From assembly GCF_933775445.1 (NCBI RefSeq), contig NC_065874.1, positions 30,264,501 to 30,328,500 of the forward strand: a DNA stretch of 64,000 nucleotides, given 5' to 3'. This document shows positions 36,801 to 54,462 of the stretch, in pieces. Position 1 is the first letter of the stretch, and every line of letters starts with the position of its first letter. The translations under genes were made by a program, and so were the position numbers. Source of the DNA: Argentina anserina (lineage: Eukaryota; Streptophyta; Magnoliopsida; Rosales; Rosaceae). The notes under the pieces are model-generated. The model saw only the letters and a program-made list of their open reading frames with translations. It did not search any database and was not told the origin of the DNA.

Positions 36801-37805
36801 GACTGTTGTGAATTCTTGTTGGAAACTGTCTGTCTTAAGATCAGGCTTCTCCTCCAGTGGATCATATGGAAGATCAAATGGGTTTTTTGCTGGAAACATT
36901 ACTGAAGGGGCTGAACCAGGTGTTTCCATGCCATCCATTTCAGCAATATATGGGTTGTTTCTTGCAATATACAGGGGAGCAATCTGACTTGGTAGAATAG
37001 TGTCCAGGTCAATTAGGCCTTTCTCAATTTGCATTTTGAATAACTTTCTTGCTCTTCTTCTGGCAATCAAACTCTCTAGCCTTTTGTTTCGTTCAATCTC
37101 GGAAAGTCCAAGATCAAGAAGATTTCTTTGATCATCGTCTGTCCACTGCACTGCCTTAGTCCCATCCTGTTGTGCTGCTTCTTCCTTCCTCCCACCTTCA
37201 AATTTCTCAGACTCGTCATCGGACGAGCTTGATGATAAGATATCTCGATCAGAATCTAGGATCGAATGATCGTCATCAAACACAATGGATTCAACCGAGG
37301 ACCTCTTTGCACTGGAACTCTCTCCATGATCAAATGCTCTTTCTTTCTGGCGCATGTTCAAAGCCTTTACTTCTTTGGCAAGCAACATAGTTTTACTAAC
37401 CAAATCATTAGGAGATCTCAATGGCAAGTCTTTTCCCGCCTTGGCCTGTGTATCCCATTCTATCCTTTTGACATTAGTTCGTCTGCTCTTCTGCTTCAGT
37501 AAGCAAGAGCTCTCGTCTCTATAAACCACACCAACAGATCCAGAATGTTTACATGGATTACTTCTTTCTTTGGCTTCTAGGATTATCAGTCCTCCAGAAG
37601 TGTAAAAAATTCTAAGAAGCAGAGCAACGCAGACGAGAAATGGAGAGAAGAAAACAAATATATTGAAAAATACATAAAGGAGGAACAAGAACAACAAAGC
37701 GCCTATAACAATGGGGTGCTTCTGCGCACACACAGAACTCGTCTTCATCGAAAAGTGAAGGAACCTCGATACACAAACTAGTACATCCTCTGCACCAACG
37801 CCCAT
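33803..37805 (-). CDS. Large plant-specific membrane protein (At5g17910/At2g29620-like) with 21-residue repeats
   Basis: Three minus-strand exons, 37805..36680, 36590..35587 and 35320..33803, with GT-AG introns in matching phases; 1215 residues. Residues about 31-68 form a long hydrophobic hairpin or two membrane spans. A basic/acidic low-complexity region follows, then family blocks NKRLESLIARRRARK, NPFDLPYDPLEEKPDL and DSFQQEF. The middle is Ser/Glu-rich and probably disordered. The C-terminal 480 or so residues are a degenerate tandem repeat of about 21 residues with consensus ELKKSAEEIGSVSQKATEAP, about 22 units, predicted helical and strongly charged. Relatives in plants are of unknown function, though some are annotated 'cardiomyopathy-associated' or 'dentin sialophosphoprotein-like' on composition alone. 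The start is the first ATG before the membrane segment. I cannot assign a reaction or partner. Confidence 0.88.
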
Positions 37806-38270
37806 ATCTACAATCTTTACAAGAACTGAACCAATACGAAAACTAAGTGAATTTCAAAGACCTATGAGGGTATACACACATTCAAACCTAGCACAATTCG
37901 GGCAGTAGTACTAGGAACTTAGATATGTACAATTATTTAGAAGCAAACCCATATTCTGGATAGAATTGAAACTCGGGTTTCGGTGAAGCAAAGAGATGAG
38001 TGGAAAACAGCAGGAAATCAAGAAATGGGGGATGATGTTTTTGGTAGAAAACCATAAGAGAATGTAAGAAGCACAAAACGAAGAGCTTGACAAGAAACAA
38101 GGAGCCACAAAAATGGTGAAGTATCACAATATTTGCTTTGTTTTTCCAGTGAGGCTCTGGATTTGGGTTTTCCAATAATAGAAATTTTAATTTTTGCTTG
38201 GCTGGTGGCTCTGTTAGATCCTTCATTGTAGGACTACTTCAGCTTCTCTTTCTCCTCCATCATTCATATG
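37806..38270 (-). promoter_or_regulatory. 5' leader / promoter of the membrane-protein gene
   Basis: Leader sequence read on the minus strand. A 97-codon upstream frame (38226 down to 37933) ends 127 bases before the main start. It matches no family and could be a coincidental ORF, an upstream ORF or part of a spliced leader. Confidence 0.35.
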
Positions 38271-39384
38271 ACGCAGTAAGGATTATAAAATAGCAAACAG
38301 GTATTCCAAAAAAATTTGGCGGTTGTTTTTCACTTACACATTGCTTGCGGTTAAGGTCCAATAGATGGCAAAATTGGACTAGTAGAGGAGGAGTATATTA
38401 GTTGAAAGTTTTATGGTGCTCTAGTGCATATTATGTCCCCGAAATCTTTCGGCTGCACGTGGTCGGAGTTGTAAAATCAATTATCGACTATAGTTTCACG
38501 TAGCATGCATTAGAAGTTTTAAAGCACCACGAACAAACTCAAAACCAAGCAACTTGCCATAAACGTCTCACTTAGGCGCTTAACAAATATGTTTGCCACC
38601 AGACTCAACACCACCTCACTACCACCAAGTGATTTTAAAACAAAAATAAACACTAATAAGATTATTAGTTTTTCATTTTTATTTCTCAGATAGCTATCTT
38701 AGTTGTCTAGGGCTTTGCATAACACGATTTTGTTAAACAAACGATATTTAGCGCGATTGAGTTAGCGTCACTCCAACATGATGTTGTTCTTAGAGCATCC
38801 GCACCGGTGAGCAGTTGAGGAGCTGGTGCTCGAGCAGCGACGGGAACCGATTGGTTTGCTCGAGCAAACCGATTTTCGATCTCGCACCAGATGAGAGGTG
38901 CTCGCCCAGTCAACCGGAATAGTTTGCTCGCCCCTCCGCTCGAGCAAAGTTTGTTCCGGCGATTGCTCAACCGCCTGGCGGAGCCCACGACACGTGGGTG
39001 ACGTCAGGCGCGAGTTAATTTTTTTTTTCTGTTTGGCGTGTGCAATGCACGCACCAGTAAAAGATTTTAAAAATTTTAACGAGCCAATGAATGGCTGACA
39101 CGTGGCTTAGCGAATGGGCCAATTGTATAATAGATCTGGGCATTCCATTTTGAATCAGAAATTTCGATCTAACGGTCAGAATTAATAGGCAACGGTTACT
39201 ATTTGATCAGAACGAATATAAACTAAAAAAATAGTAAAAAAATCCCAAAATTTTCAAAACTCTCCCAAAAATTTGCCTATAAATACTATTTCAATATTTG
39301 ATCAACTCACACCAATTTGTGCACAACAAATTTCACATCTTCCTCCATCTCTCTCTTATTTCATTTAGCATTTTTGTTCAAAAT

Positions 39385-39681
39385 AATGGGCACCCATTGG
39401 ATTTCTTCCGAAGATTTACAAATGTGCATTTTTTTTGTCCGTCATAGCATTGATGAATATGACGGTAACAAACAAAAGAGGGACAAATTGTGGGAGACAA
39501 TTCATGCCGATTATATGCAAAATTGGGTGCTAGCACCGGGTGAGAAACCTCCGAATGAGCCAAGGACCCGAATCCCGCTCGCTTCTCACTACAACAAGTT
39601 CAAGCTACTCTTGCAAAAATGGGGCGAATGTTTGGCGGCGTCACGACAACGTATAGCTAGCGGCACTTCGCTAATGGACGA
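39385..39681 (+). pseudogene. Harbinger ORF1 (SANT/NAM-associated-like) fragment
   Basis: A frame starting MGTHWISSEDLQMCIFFV with KRDKLWETIHADY and a conserved SHYNKFKLLLQKWGECLAAS block. This resembles the N-terminal Myb/SANT-like and NAM-associated part of the accessory protein of plant PIF/Harbinger transposons, which pairs with the transposase. The frame meets GTAAGT at 39682, a possible splice donor, but no continuation is visible. An expressed host gene is unlikely. Confidence 0.6.
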
Positions 39682-39790
39682 AGTAAGTATATTGTTTTAT
39701 CATATTATAATTTTTATTTGATTATATGAATTAAATTCTTCACAATGGTGTGAGTATAGAATGACTGATATTAGACATTTAATAGCAAAT

Positions 39791-39985
39791 TGGTCGAAAA
39801 TCTTACCAGAAATCTGGTCCAATTATTTTGCCGACATTGACACGTGGCAGTGACACGTGTCAATTCTCTACTAGTCGAAAATCTTATCGGAAATCTGCTC
39901 CAATTATTTTACAGACAACGACACGTGGCAATGACACTTGTCAATTCTCTATTAGTCGAAAATCTTATCGGAAATTTTGGATAAT
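39791..39985 (+). repeat. Tandem repeat, about 80-82 bp, 2.3 copies
   Basis: Units begin GTCGAAAATCTTA, pass through CCAATTATTTT and GACACGTGGCA, and end GTCAATTCTCTA. They lie inside the Harbinger element and differ at scattered positions. Confidence 0.8.
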
Positions 39986-40706
39986 ATCGAGTCGATAATG
40001 ATACGTGGCACATCATTATTGGTTGTAAATATATCTGGTAAAAAAATAATCATTTTACAACAAGATAAAATTGAATTACTCAAGCAAATTGTAAATAGGT
40101 GTGTGAAAAAATCGATTTGCTTGAGCAAAATATGAAATCGATTTGTTTGAAATAAAATTTGCTTCTGGAACCACTTTTCCTTGAGTAAAATCATTTTATG
40201 GGTGCGGATGCTCTTATAAGACTTGAAGATGATCATGTAGTGCTTAAAGATCGAATTAGTAACACTAAAGATGAAGATAATTTCATGGAGGAATCAAGTC
40301 CTGCGGTCCTCCTAACTCCGCCACAAAATGTCAAAATCGATAAACACTGGTGGCGTAATTACACACGTGTCACTCCATCCTACCTCAGACCACCACACTC
40401 CCGCCCCGCGACACAGACGATCCCTTTCCACGTTACTCAACCAAAATGGATAGCGTTACCCATGCAGGCCCCACATCGAAAGTAAAACCCATTAAAATAA
40501 AAAACCTAACGGCTGAGATCTTCACCCTCGTCCTCATCCAACGGTCCACATCCCAAGTTCAAATCTCTCGTCTTCCTTACCCCTCTCTTCTGAAGGCCCA
40601 AAGTTCCAACCTTTACCTCAACAAAATCAAAACCTTCATTCATAGACAAAATTGAAATTCTTCGAAACTCGCAAAAATTAGGGTAGAAAATTGATATAGC
40701 TCTGTG

Positions 40707-40714
40707 TATAAATA
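40707..40714 (+). promoter_or_regulatory. TATA box of the FtsH gene
   Basis: TATAAATA, 58 bases before the start codon at 40772. This predicts a 5' UTR of roughly 30 bases. A TTAGGGTTT word (40748-40756) follows it. Confidence 0.6.
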
Positions 40715-40771
40715 TACGAACTTTTTGAATTTCCGTTTCTGGATTCGTTAGGGTTTCTTTTCCGGTCTGCC

Positions 40772-45124
<4,353 letters not shown>

Positions 45125-46625
45125 TAACTAAACCATCTTGCTCCTACTCCCTAATGCCAAGTAAATTAGGGAGTCACTTATATCCTTTTTGCCACTGTCT
45201 AGTCGGTGAATTCATCCTATTGATTGGCAGCAACTCACCTTCACAACTCTGTATATTTTCTTATGGTGAATTTTGGGTTCATTTTTAAAAGTCCCAACCT
45301 ACTCTTCAGCTCTTGGTTTGAACTCACACTTTTCCCACCCAGCCAGTGAATAGGGATAAGAAAAAAGGTGATTTATATCTGCCCGAGCCTTCACGAGTGT
45401 ACCGGCAATATCAACTGCATTTCAGGCGGGTTGGTAAACGAAACTATTGTACATTGACTGTTAATAACTACATATTGTCTGGCTCTTTGCGAAGATAAGC
45501 AATTTCAACTGTTGATCACATTATCTGGCTATCAGCAATTGTAATTGCCCTCAAGCTGTTTACGATATCTGGTTCATTTTGTTCGTGAACTGTATACAAT
45601 ATTTGTTATATGATAGATATATTCCTCTTTTATTGGTTGAAGGAGTTCAGATGAATGGTGTGCATAAATGAATTCTTGTTATGGCCAGTTTGGCTTTGGT
45701 GTACGGAAACTGGAATCAAATGCTACGGTCATTAGATGTGGTCGTTGGTCAGTTGGCTTTTTCTTTCTTGTGGTCATTATTTTTTGACTTTATTCCCCTT
45801 GCTGTGGTCGTTTTGCTTTCGCAGTTGGATTAGATATGATTTGTGTATTCATTATTATGAAATTTTCTTTATGTATCATTGATACCTGGCTGGAGTACTG
45901 GATTTTTGATAGAATTTGTAGGAGAAAATCTGAGTTGAATGATTTTGAAGTTGCTTTTCTATTGTTTTCATTGTGATCAGAGACATGATATGTTACATTT
46001 GGTCCAAAGCAATTCAGAGAAATTCTGTATAGCAATTGCAGATGATATATAGTGATTTTGATACATTGATATTTTTTTCAAAATAAATATCAGTGTCCTT
46101 TTCTGAAAGCAACCTATCCAATTTTTTTCTTTTGGTTCTAGCCAGGGAAGAATTGGAAAGCTTAACCTCAAAAGGACCACCGGTTCATGTGGTTTTGTTT
46201 CTTTCGTCCCTTTACAATGTCTTATTGATTCGGTTGTTTTTAGTGAATGCTCTTCATGTCTCCCATTCTGATGTCCTAACTATCAGTGAATCAAGGGTAA
46301 CAAGCTGCTAAACAGGGCAAGTCTTAGGTTAAATGATGGGAATAAAGGAGTTGAAGTCTTCTCTTTTCCTGCATCAGTAGTTTACAGCATTTTCGTGTTG
46401 TCTTCGTTGTTGCTGAATCAGGTACTTTGGTCGAGACGTATATCAATCCCAACAAATTCACTTCTAGCCAACTGACCAAGACAATACGAGAAAACTCCTC
46501 TTTGTATGAAAGATTAAAACAAATCGAGATTACACAGTTTTCACAAAAACATGATTCTGCCCTTGTAGCCACCGTAAATAGACTCGTGTTCAACTCAAGC
46601 CTGGGTATGTTGTATCTACACCAGG
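45125..46625. other. FtsH 3' UTR and intergenic DNA
   Basis: Presumed 3' UTR, then AT-rich DNA with random short frames. No other gene or repeat identified before the MITE. Confidence 0.5.
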
Positions 46626-46633
46626 GTTTTTAC

Positions 46634-47192
46634 TAGGGGTGGGCACGGGATGGGACGGGACGGGACGGGACGGGGCTCATCCCACGTCCCGTCCCACTCT
46701 TTTAAAGCGGGACGGGATCGGGACGGGACGAGGGTTTTTAAGAATCCATCACACTCGGGATTAATCCCGGTTGGGACGGGACGGGATCGGGACGGGACGG
46801 GACAAATCCCACCTTCATATAAAATTAAATAAAAATATATATTTTTACTTTTTCATTAACAAAGTAACATTTAATAATGAAATTTTAACAAAAAAATGCA
46901 TATTATGTTCAAAATATTATAATTTACCATTACTATTTGAGTTGATATAATTTTGGAGTTATTAAGAACATAAATTAGTTTCATTTTGATACAAATATAT
47001 AAGAATTTTTAAGTTTTTATTAAAGGTGGGACGGGACGGGACGAAGCGGGATAAAAATTATTCGTCCCACGTCCCGTCCCACTATTATGAAACGGGACGG
47101 GATCGGGACGGGACAGACGTTTTTAGACCTCCGTCCCGTCCCTATGAATTTCGGGACGGGATCGGGATTTCCGTTTTTTATGCCCACCCCTA
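46634..47192 (+). mobile_element. hAT-type MITE with GGGAC-rich arms, copy 2
   Basis: 559 bp, TAGGGGTGGGCA start and TGCCCACCCCTA end, with a perfect 8-bp target duplication GTTTTTAC (46626-46633 and 47193-47200). Its arms hold long GGGAC/GGGATC pentamer arrays (46650-46680, 46708-46735, 46774-46802, 47028-47060, 47092-47112). Same family as 2101-2668 but opposite orientation and much purer repeats, so it is likely younger. It lies between FtsH and THIC, about 200 bp before the THIC TATA box. Confidence 0.93.
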
Positions 47193-47399
47193 GTTTTTAC
47201 CAACTTGATGTCCATGATGCTCAATAGTTATTGTAACATCTACAACGAAATAGACAAATAGTAGTAGGAACCAGAAACTATTTTGGAAAATAAACAGAGA
47301 AATATCTAGAGAAGATGGAAGTCACGGGACCACGCAGGCAATACCCTTTTTGGTAGTTTTTGGATTGGCACGGGAAGGCGCACTCATCGTTGAACTCCC

Positions 47400-47407
47400 C
47401 CTATAAA
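47400..47407 (+). promoter_or_regulatory. TATA box of THIC
   Basis: CTATAAAA in the context CCCCCTATAAAACGC, predicting a transcription start near 47430. About 860 bases separate it from the THIC start codon, most of them in a leader intron. Confidence 0.6.
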
Positions 47408-47540
47408 ACGCAGCGCAATGTTAGGCTTTTACTCACAGTCTCAGATAGTGCTGTCATAGTGACCATTGAAACTTTCAGTGAGAGACTGTCAGTCACCCCA
47501 ACACAACAAGATAAGATTGAACGTCTCAGCCCCAGATTCC

Positions 47541-50490
<2,950 letters not shown>

Positions 50491-50493
50491 AGG

Positions 50494-50876
50494 TCAGTAG
50501 ACGTTTCTTCTTTTAGTTTTCGTATTGTTATATAGTTAACTGCTTCAAAAAAGGATCTGAAAATTATGTTTTGAAGTACAAATGTTGATTTGACACTTGC
50601 AATCTCTCCTAACCAAGGATACAATTTGCATGTTATAGAACATTAGTCCAGTCTCAAGATCTATAACTGGGCCAGTAGAGTTGGGATGTAATTTCAAGGG
50701 ACATGTCACATAATTAGAGCATTGGATATGATAATTTATTGTATCAACAATCAACGATATAACAGCATTTCTCAATTTTCTGCAACCAGCATATATATCA
50801 GATACAATAGTATATGATCCTGATCTATTCTCATTTCCTAATTCTAAAGTGTGAATATGCTTACTTTACTTTTCAG
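50494..50876 (+). other. First 3' UTR intron of THIC (predicted)
   Basis: Just after the stop codon, AAG/GTCAGT offers a donor and TTTTCAG at 50870-50876 an acceptor. Plant THIC genes characteristically have an intron immediately after the stop codon. The following exon (50877-50965) is non-coding. Confidence 0.6.
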
Positions 50877-51073
50877 GATGATATAAAGCAGAGAATAACT
50901 GGAACCAGTTTGACAACACTGGAGGCTTTCATCCGTGATTGGCTTTTCCAGAATGGAGATCTTAGGTTTTCATTTTCATTATGTGGTATAGACCAGTAGT
51001 TGGGTGTGTTTAGTACTTTTGAAGACTTTGATCTGTCTTTTTAATTTTTCTGCTTTTGCATGTGTTTCTCTTT

Positions 51074-51079
51074 AATAAA
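51074..51079 (+). terminator. Poly(A) signal of the short THIC transcript
   Basis: AATAAA between the predicted riboswitch-controlled donor and the aptamer, where the 3' end of the abundant low-TPP transcript is expected. Confidence 0.6.
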
Positions 51080-51140
51080 ATGCTTCCTTCATGATGCATA
51101 GACATTTGATTTATCCTGTGGCAGTTTATTAACATAAACG

Positions 51141-51258
51141 ACGCACCAGGGGTGCCTTTATCTGCTCGAGCACTACCTCTTTGGTTAGGTTTCGAGCAGA
51201 TCAGGCTGAGATAGTCCCTTTGAACCTGAACAGGTTAATGCCTGCGTAGGGAGTGTGC
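51141..51258 (+). promoter_or_regulatory. TPP riboswitch aptamer
   Basis: The sequence contains ACCAGGGGTGCC (51145-51156), GGCTGAGA (51204-51211), CCCTTTGAACCTGA (51216-51229), TTAATGCCTGCGTAGGGA (51235-51252) and a closing GTGTGC. These are the conserved pyrimidine- and pyrophosphate-sensing helices of the THI element. The plant-type extended P3 stem is visible as ATCTGCTCGA (51160-51169) pairing with TCGAGCAGAT (51192-51201). It lies downstream of THIC, on the same strand, as in other plants. Confidence 0.97.
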
Positions 51259-51892
51259 ATTTCTTTTTCCTATCTATCACAGGGAGGGTGAGCTTCTGTT
51301 GATGGCTTGGGCTAGCTGTTAAGTCACGCACATGGTTGGGAGCAGCTGACTGGCAATTTTATGATGCATGCTCTTCTTTAGGACAGCTCTGCCAAAGAGG
51401 AAAACTATATGCAGCGTAACCCCTTAAACTATTCCTACATGGTAAAGTAAACCTTATTTGTTTCCTGTATTCCAATTGCTCTCCCAACTCGGTTTTAGAT
51501 CCGGTGGTGAACTTCGGTGAACAACTTCCGGCTAGCACAAAATCAATCTTTAAAGATCATCTCCATTTAATCATGTTATAATTGAACATATTCGGCAACG
51601 TAATCCATGGTTTAAACTAAAACTAATGCAAACAGAATAGTGATGATTTCCGTTCGCATTAATTTTATGTAAAGATCTTCAAAGATTGATTTTATGTTTG
51701 AACAGTTTTTTATCATGGATTACATTGCCAAATATGTGCAAATAACAGTTTGAACCAAATTTTTTGTCCGAGTAATAGAGTGGACCTACCAAACATAGCA
51801 CAAGCTATACGACATTGTAAATTCCCTACAGGGGAATCAATATTTACTAATGACATAATAAGTTGAGTTTAGCAGGTCATCCGGCTTAAGGG

Positions 51893-52157
51893 TCATGATT
51901 GATACTAAGCTACTGTTAAAATATAATGATGATGTCACTGATTATGTAAGAATCTAGTCAATATGGGATTGAGAAATGATGAGAATGCTCTATACACACT
52001 GCGGGCGACTGTAACACGAAGTATGGATCATGATTGATACTAAACTACTGTTAAAATATAATGATGATGTCACTGCTTATGTAAGAATCTAGTCAATATG
52101 GGATTGAGAAATGATGAGAATGCTCTACACACACACAATGCGTGCGACTGTAACACC
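51893..52157 (+). repeat. Tandem duplication, 135-bp period, two copies
   Basis: TCATGATTGATACTAA begins at 51893 and again at 52028. The copies agree closely through TCTAGTCAATATGGGATTG and CGACTGTAACAC, with few substitutions and a short CA-repeat length change. Confidence 0.9.
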
Positions 52158-52304
52158 ACAATGCCGCCTGGGATCATATCAGTTTTCCTAAGCTGCCATC
52201 CTCTCCATTCTCCTCTTCTCTGTTACAAATTTGAAGTCTATTCTCTATTCCAAAAACTTGATGTGCATCTGTTTAACAAGCCACCTAATGACCTAAATAC
52301 GTTT

Positions 52305-52501
52305 TTCAATAGTTAGATATGTATGTGCAGATCATCCATACAAAATTTCACCAAATTTAGTGATCGTTAAGGTATCAAAACACTATTAAATCTATGAAAC
52401 AACCGAATATGTCAAACCAGAATTGTTATTATAAATCATAATTGTGAAAATTGAATAAAATTTTGTATGGATGATCTACACATACATATCTAATTATTGA
52501 A
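52305..52501. mobile_element. Small foldback MITE
   Basis: About 197 bp. The left arm (52305-52352) and right arm (52446-52501) are near-perfect inverted repeats of about 45 bp, sharing TAGATATGTATGTG and GATCATCCATACAAAATTT. The unpaired centre is about 90 bp. No clear target duplication, so the superfamily is open. A right-arm copy recurs at 52752-52806. Confidence 0.8.
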
Positions 52502-52865
52502 TAGTGGAGATGTGAAAAAGTGACCGAAAAACTAGTCAAATAAGGACATCCACATTTTAATTATATATATATATATATATATAAATGATTCGTCATTTGA
52601 ATTTGAGAAAGAATCATATAGCTCACTGTACAGGTTGTTTAGCTTCAAGCCTTCAACTAGTGCCGGGAGTATGGTTTTTCCGTAAAAACTTACCCTCTCC
52701 TTGCCTTGTTGAGGAATGCATTATGTAACTGTGTTTGGGGCAGATGATTTTGTGAAAATTGAATAAAATTTTGTATGAATGATCTACACATACATATTTA
52801 ATTATCGCACTTTAATTATATATATATATATATATATAAAACGATTCGTCATTTGATTTTGAGAA
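52445..52865 (+). repeat. Tandem duplication A-B-C / A-B
   Basis: Block A (foldback arm, GAAAATTGAATAAAATT) is at 52446 and 52754, block B ((TA)n then GATTCGTCATTTGA) at 52555 and 52813, and block C (GAATCATATAGCTCACTG to GGGGCAGATGATTTTGTG) at 52611-52755. The second C block is displaced to 54054-54198. The units are about 300 bp long. Confidence 0.8.
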
Positions 52866-53422
52866 CATGTCTCTCCTCGCGGCCTATCCTAGAAGACATA
52901 TATCAACCTTTACAGAAGTCAGTACTGCTAACATGGCAGCAGTCGCTCATCAGCAACTACTTCAACACTCTGGTAGTGATCAATCTTTGGCAACGCCCTG
53001 CTGCTCCTTCCACTTCCACCTCCACTCATGCCATTCTTGCATTCATCATTTCTGTACTTTCATTACTCCAAACCAAGTTCCCGGAAACGGGAATCTCTTC
53101 CCCATTTGAGACTCATCTGTCAACTATCATGGTTTTCGTTGTCAGCATAGTCATATATATATATTACTTATCCCTTTGGGGTGACAAAAGGTTTCCTATT
53201 GTCACCGGTATGTTTGGAATTGCAAAGAAATTTACTGCTTTACTAGCACTTGCCTCTCTCTATATTTCTTGGATACAAGCACTTGCCTCTCTGCTCCAAC
53301 TTCTGATCCCTGAGTCTTGTTATTTGCTGCCATACATAATGTTTATCTTCTGTTTCATGTGGGACTGTTTTCGGTTGATCAGGGATGCATTGCGCAAACA
53401 CGGGCCATGGCCGGATGTCTAG
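52866..53422 (+). pseudogene. Membrane-protein gene fragment
   Basis: An open frame ends at 53420-53422 and encodes about 185 residues without an ATG near its left end (the first in-frame Met is over 80 codons in). It has about four hydrophobic segments (AILAFIISVLSLL, IMVFVVSIVIYIYYLSL, FTALLALASLYISWI, YIMFIFCFMWDCF) and a basic end, LRKHGPWPDV. I do not recognise the family. It is probably a truncated copy of a host membrane protein carried by the surrounding insertion. Confidence 0.4.
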
Positions 53423-54050
53423 ACTGTTGCCGCTCACTATCATGGATTTGCGTCAAACAGTTTAGGATGTCTGAAGCCATAATCTTTTTAATTCCAGAAG
53501 CTCCAGCTTACTGTAGACAGATGAGACAATTATATATAAACTGTTACCTTCCCAACAGGAAAATAGCTGATGGTGTGTGGTTAGCTGCTATTGCATAGCC
53601 CTTCTCTCGTGTTCCTTTCTCCCCTTCAAATGGAGCTTGAGGCAATGAGTGTTGGGCTCCTACGGCTCACTCATCAAGGACTATCATGTCGATTTTGAGA
53701 CCGATAGTGCCAAAGTGGTGACGGCCCTCGAGGATGATGGCCGGAGGGAGGGGAGGACTACTCTGAGATGGGTTGTATAGTTGAAGATCGCAAGACACAT
53801 TTTAATGCCCTCTGGCTCATAAATTTGCTGACCTTACTAGTATGTAGATTTAGATGCACCTGTGATTATCAGGGGCGTCCTACGATGATTCATTGTATTC
53901 TTAGTGCTCGAGGTACAGGTGATATGTCCCCCCTCGCAGTATCATGTTAATTCAAGTACCATAAATATTAAATAATAACGGCTAGAAACTCGGCTTTTCT
54001 GAGTGTATAATCCTCTTCTGAGTTGGAGATGGTTAAATTAAAACATGTCA
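52866..54050 (+). mobile_element. 1.2-kb insertion of unknown type within the duplication
   Basis: The sequence splits the second B-C junction (TTTGAGAA / AGAATCATAT). GAA is repeated on both sides (52863-52865, 54051-54053). The insert starts CATGTCTCT and ends AAACATGTCA, with a short ACATG-type end symmetry. It carries part of a membrane-protein frame. A 3-bp duplication would suit CACTA or Harbinger elements, but neither signature is present, so gene-fragment insertion during break repair is equally likely. Confidence 0.5.
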
Positions 54051-54462
54051 GAAAGAATCATATAGCTCACTGATCAGGTTGTTTAGCTTCAAGCCTTCAA
54101 CTAGTGCCGGGAGTATGTTTTTTCCGTAAAAACTTACCCTCTCCTTGCCTTGTTGAGGAATGCATTATGCAACTGTGTTTGGGGCAGATGATTTTGTGCT
54201 ACTACTACCAAGTCACACATCTAATCTTCATGTTGTAACATTTGATTGACCCTGTCTGTAACTGTCATAAGGTATCTGTCAGGATACTGTTGACTTCAAA
54301 TGATCATGATTCTAATAACACCAATATAACAGTTGGTAATGTACCCACGGATTTTGCGGGGACTGGCTGCCTAGTTATTGTGAGACTAAAACTAGGTCAG
54401 ACTCTACTTTTGGTGGAAGCTTTCTCCGAGGTACAGTGTGATGGAAATTGATTTGAAATATG
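54051..54462. other. Displaced block C and intergenic DNA
   Basis: Positions 54054-54198 repeat 52611-52755 with few differences. The remainder is unassigned and ends at the TRIM target site. Confidence 0.7.

Larger units (their letters stand above)
38793..40213 (+). mobile_element. Non-autonomous PIF/Harbinger element
   Basis: 1421-bp element starting GAGCATCCGCACC and ending GGTGCGGATGCTC, a perfect 13-bp inverted repeat. TTA lies directly outside both ends (38790-38792 and 40214-40216), the superfamily's target duplication. It contains a fragment of the Myb-like ORF1 and a tandem repeat but no DDE transposase. It lies about 500 bp upstream of the FtsH TATA box. Confidence 0.93.
50966..51381 (+). 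promoter_or_regulatory. Riboswitch-controlled second 3' UTR intron of THIC (predicted)
   Basis: Donor TTAG/GTTTTC at 50966 and acceptor CTCTTCTTTAG ending at 51381 enclose a poly(A) signal AATAAA (51074-51079) and the TPP aptamer. In the known plant mechanism, TPP binding exposes the donor, splicing removes the poly(A) signal and unstable long-UTR mRNAs result. At low TPP the donor is masked and the short stable mRNA forms. The donor's AGGTT can pair with AACCT in the aptamer (near 51223). The splice sites are inferred. Confidence 0.6.
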
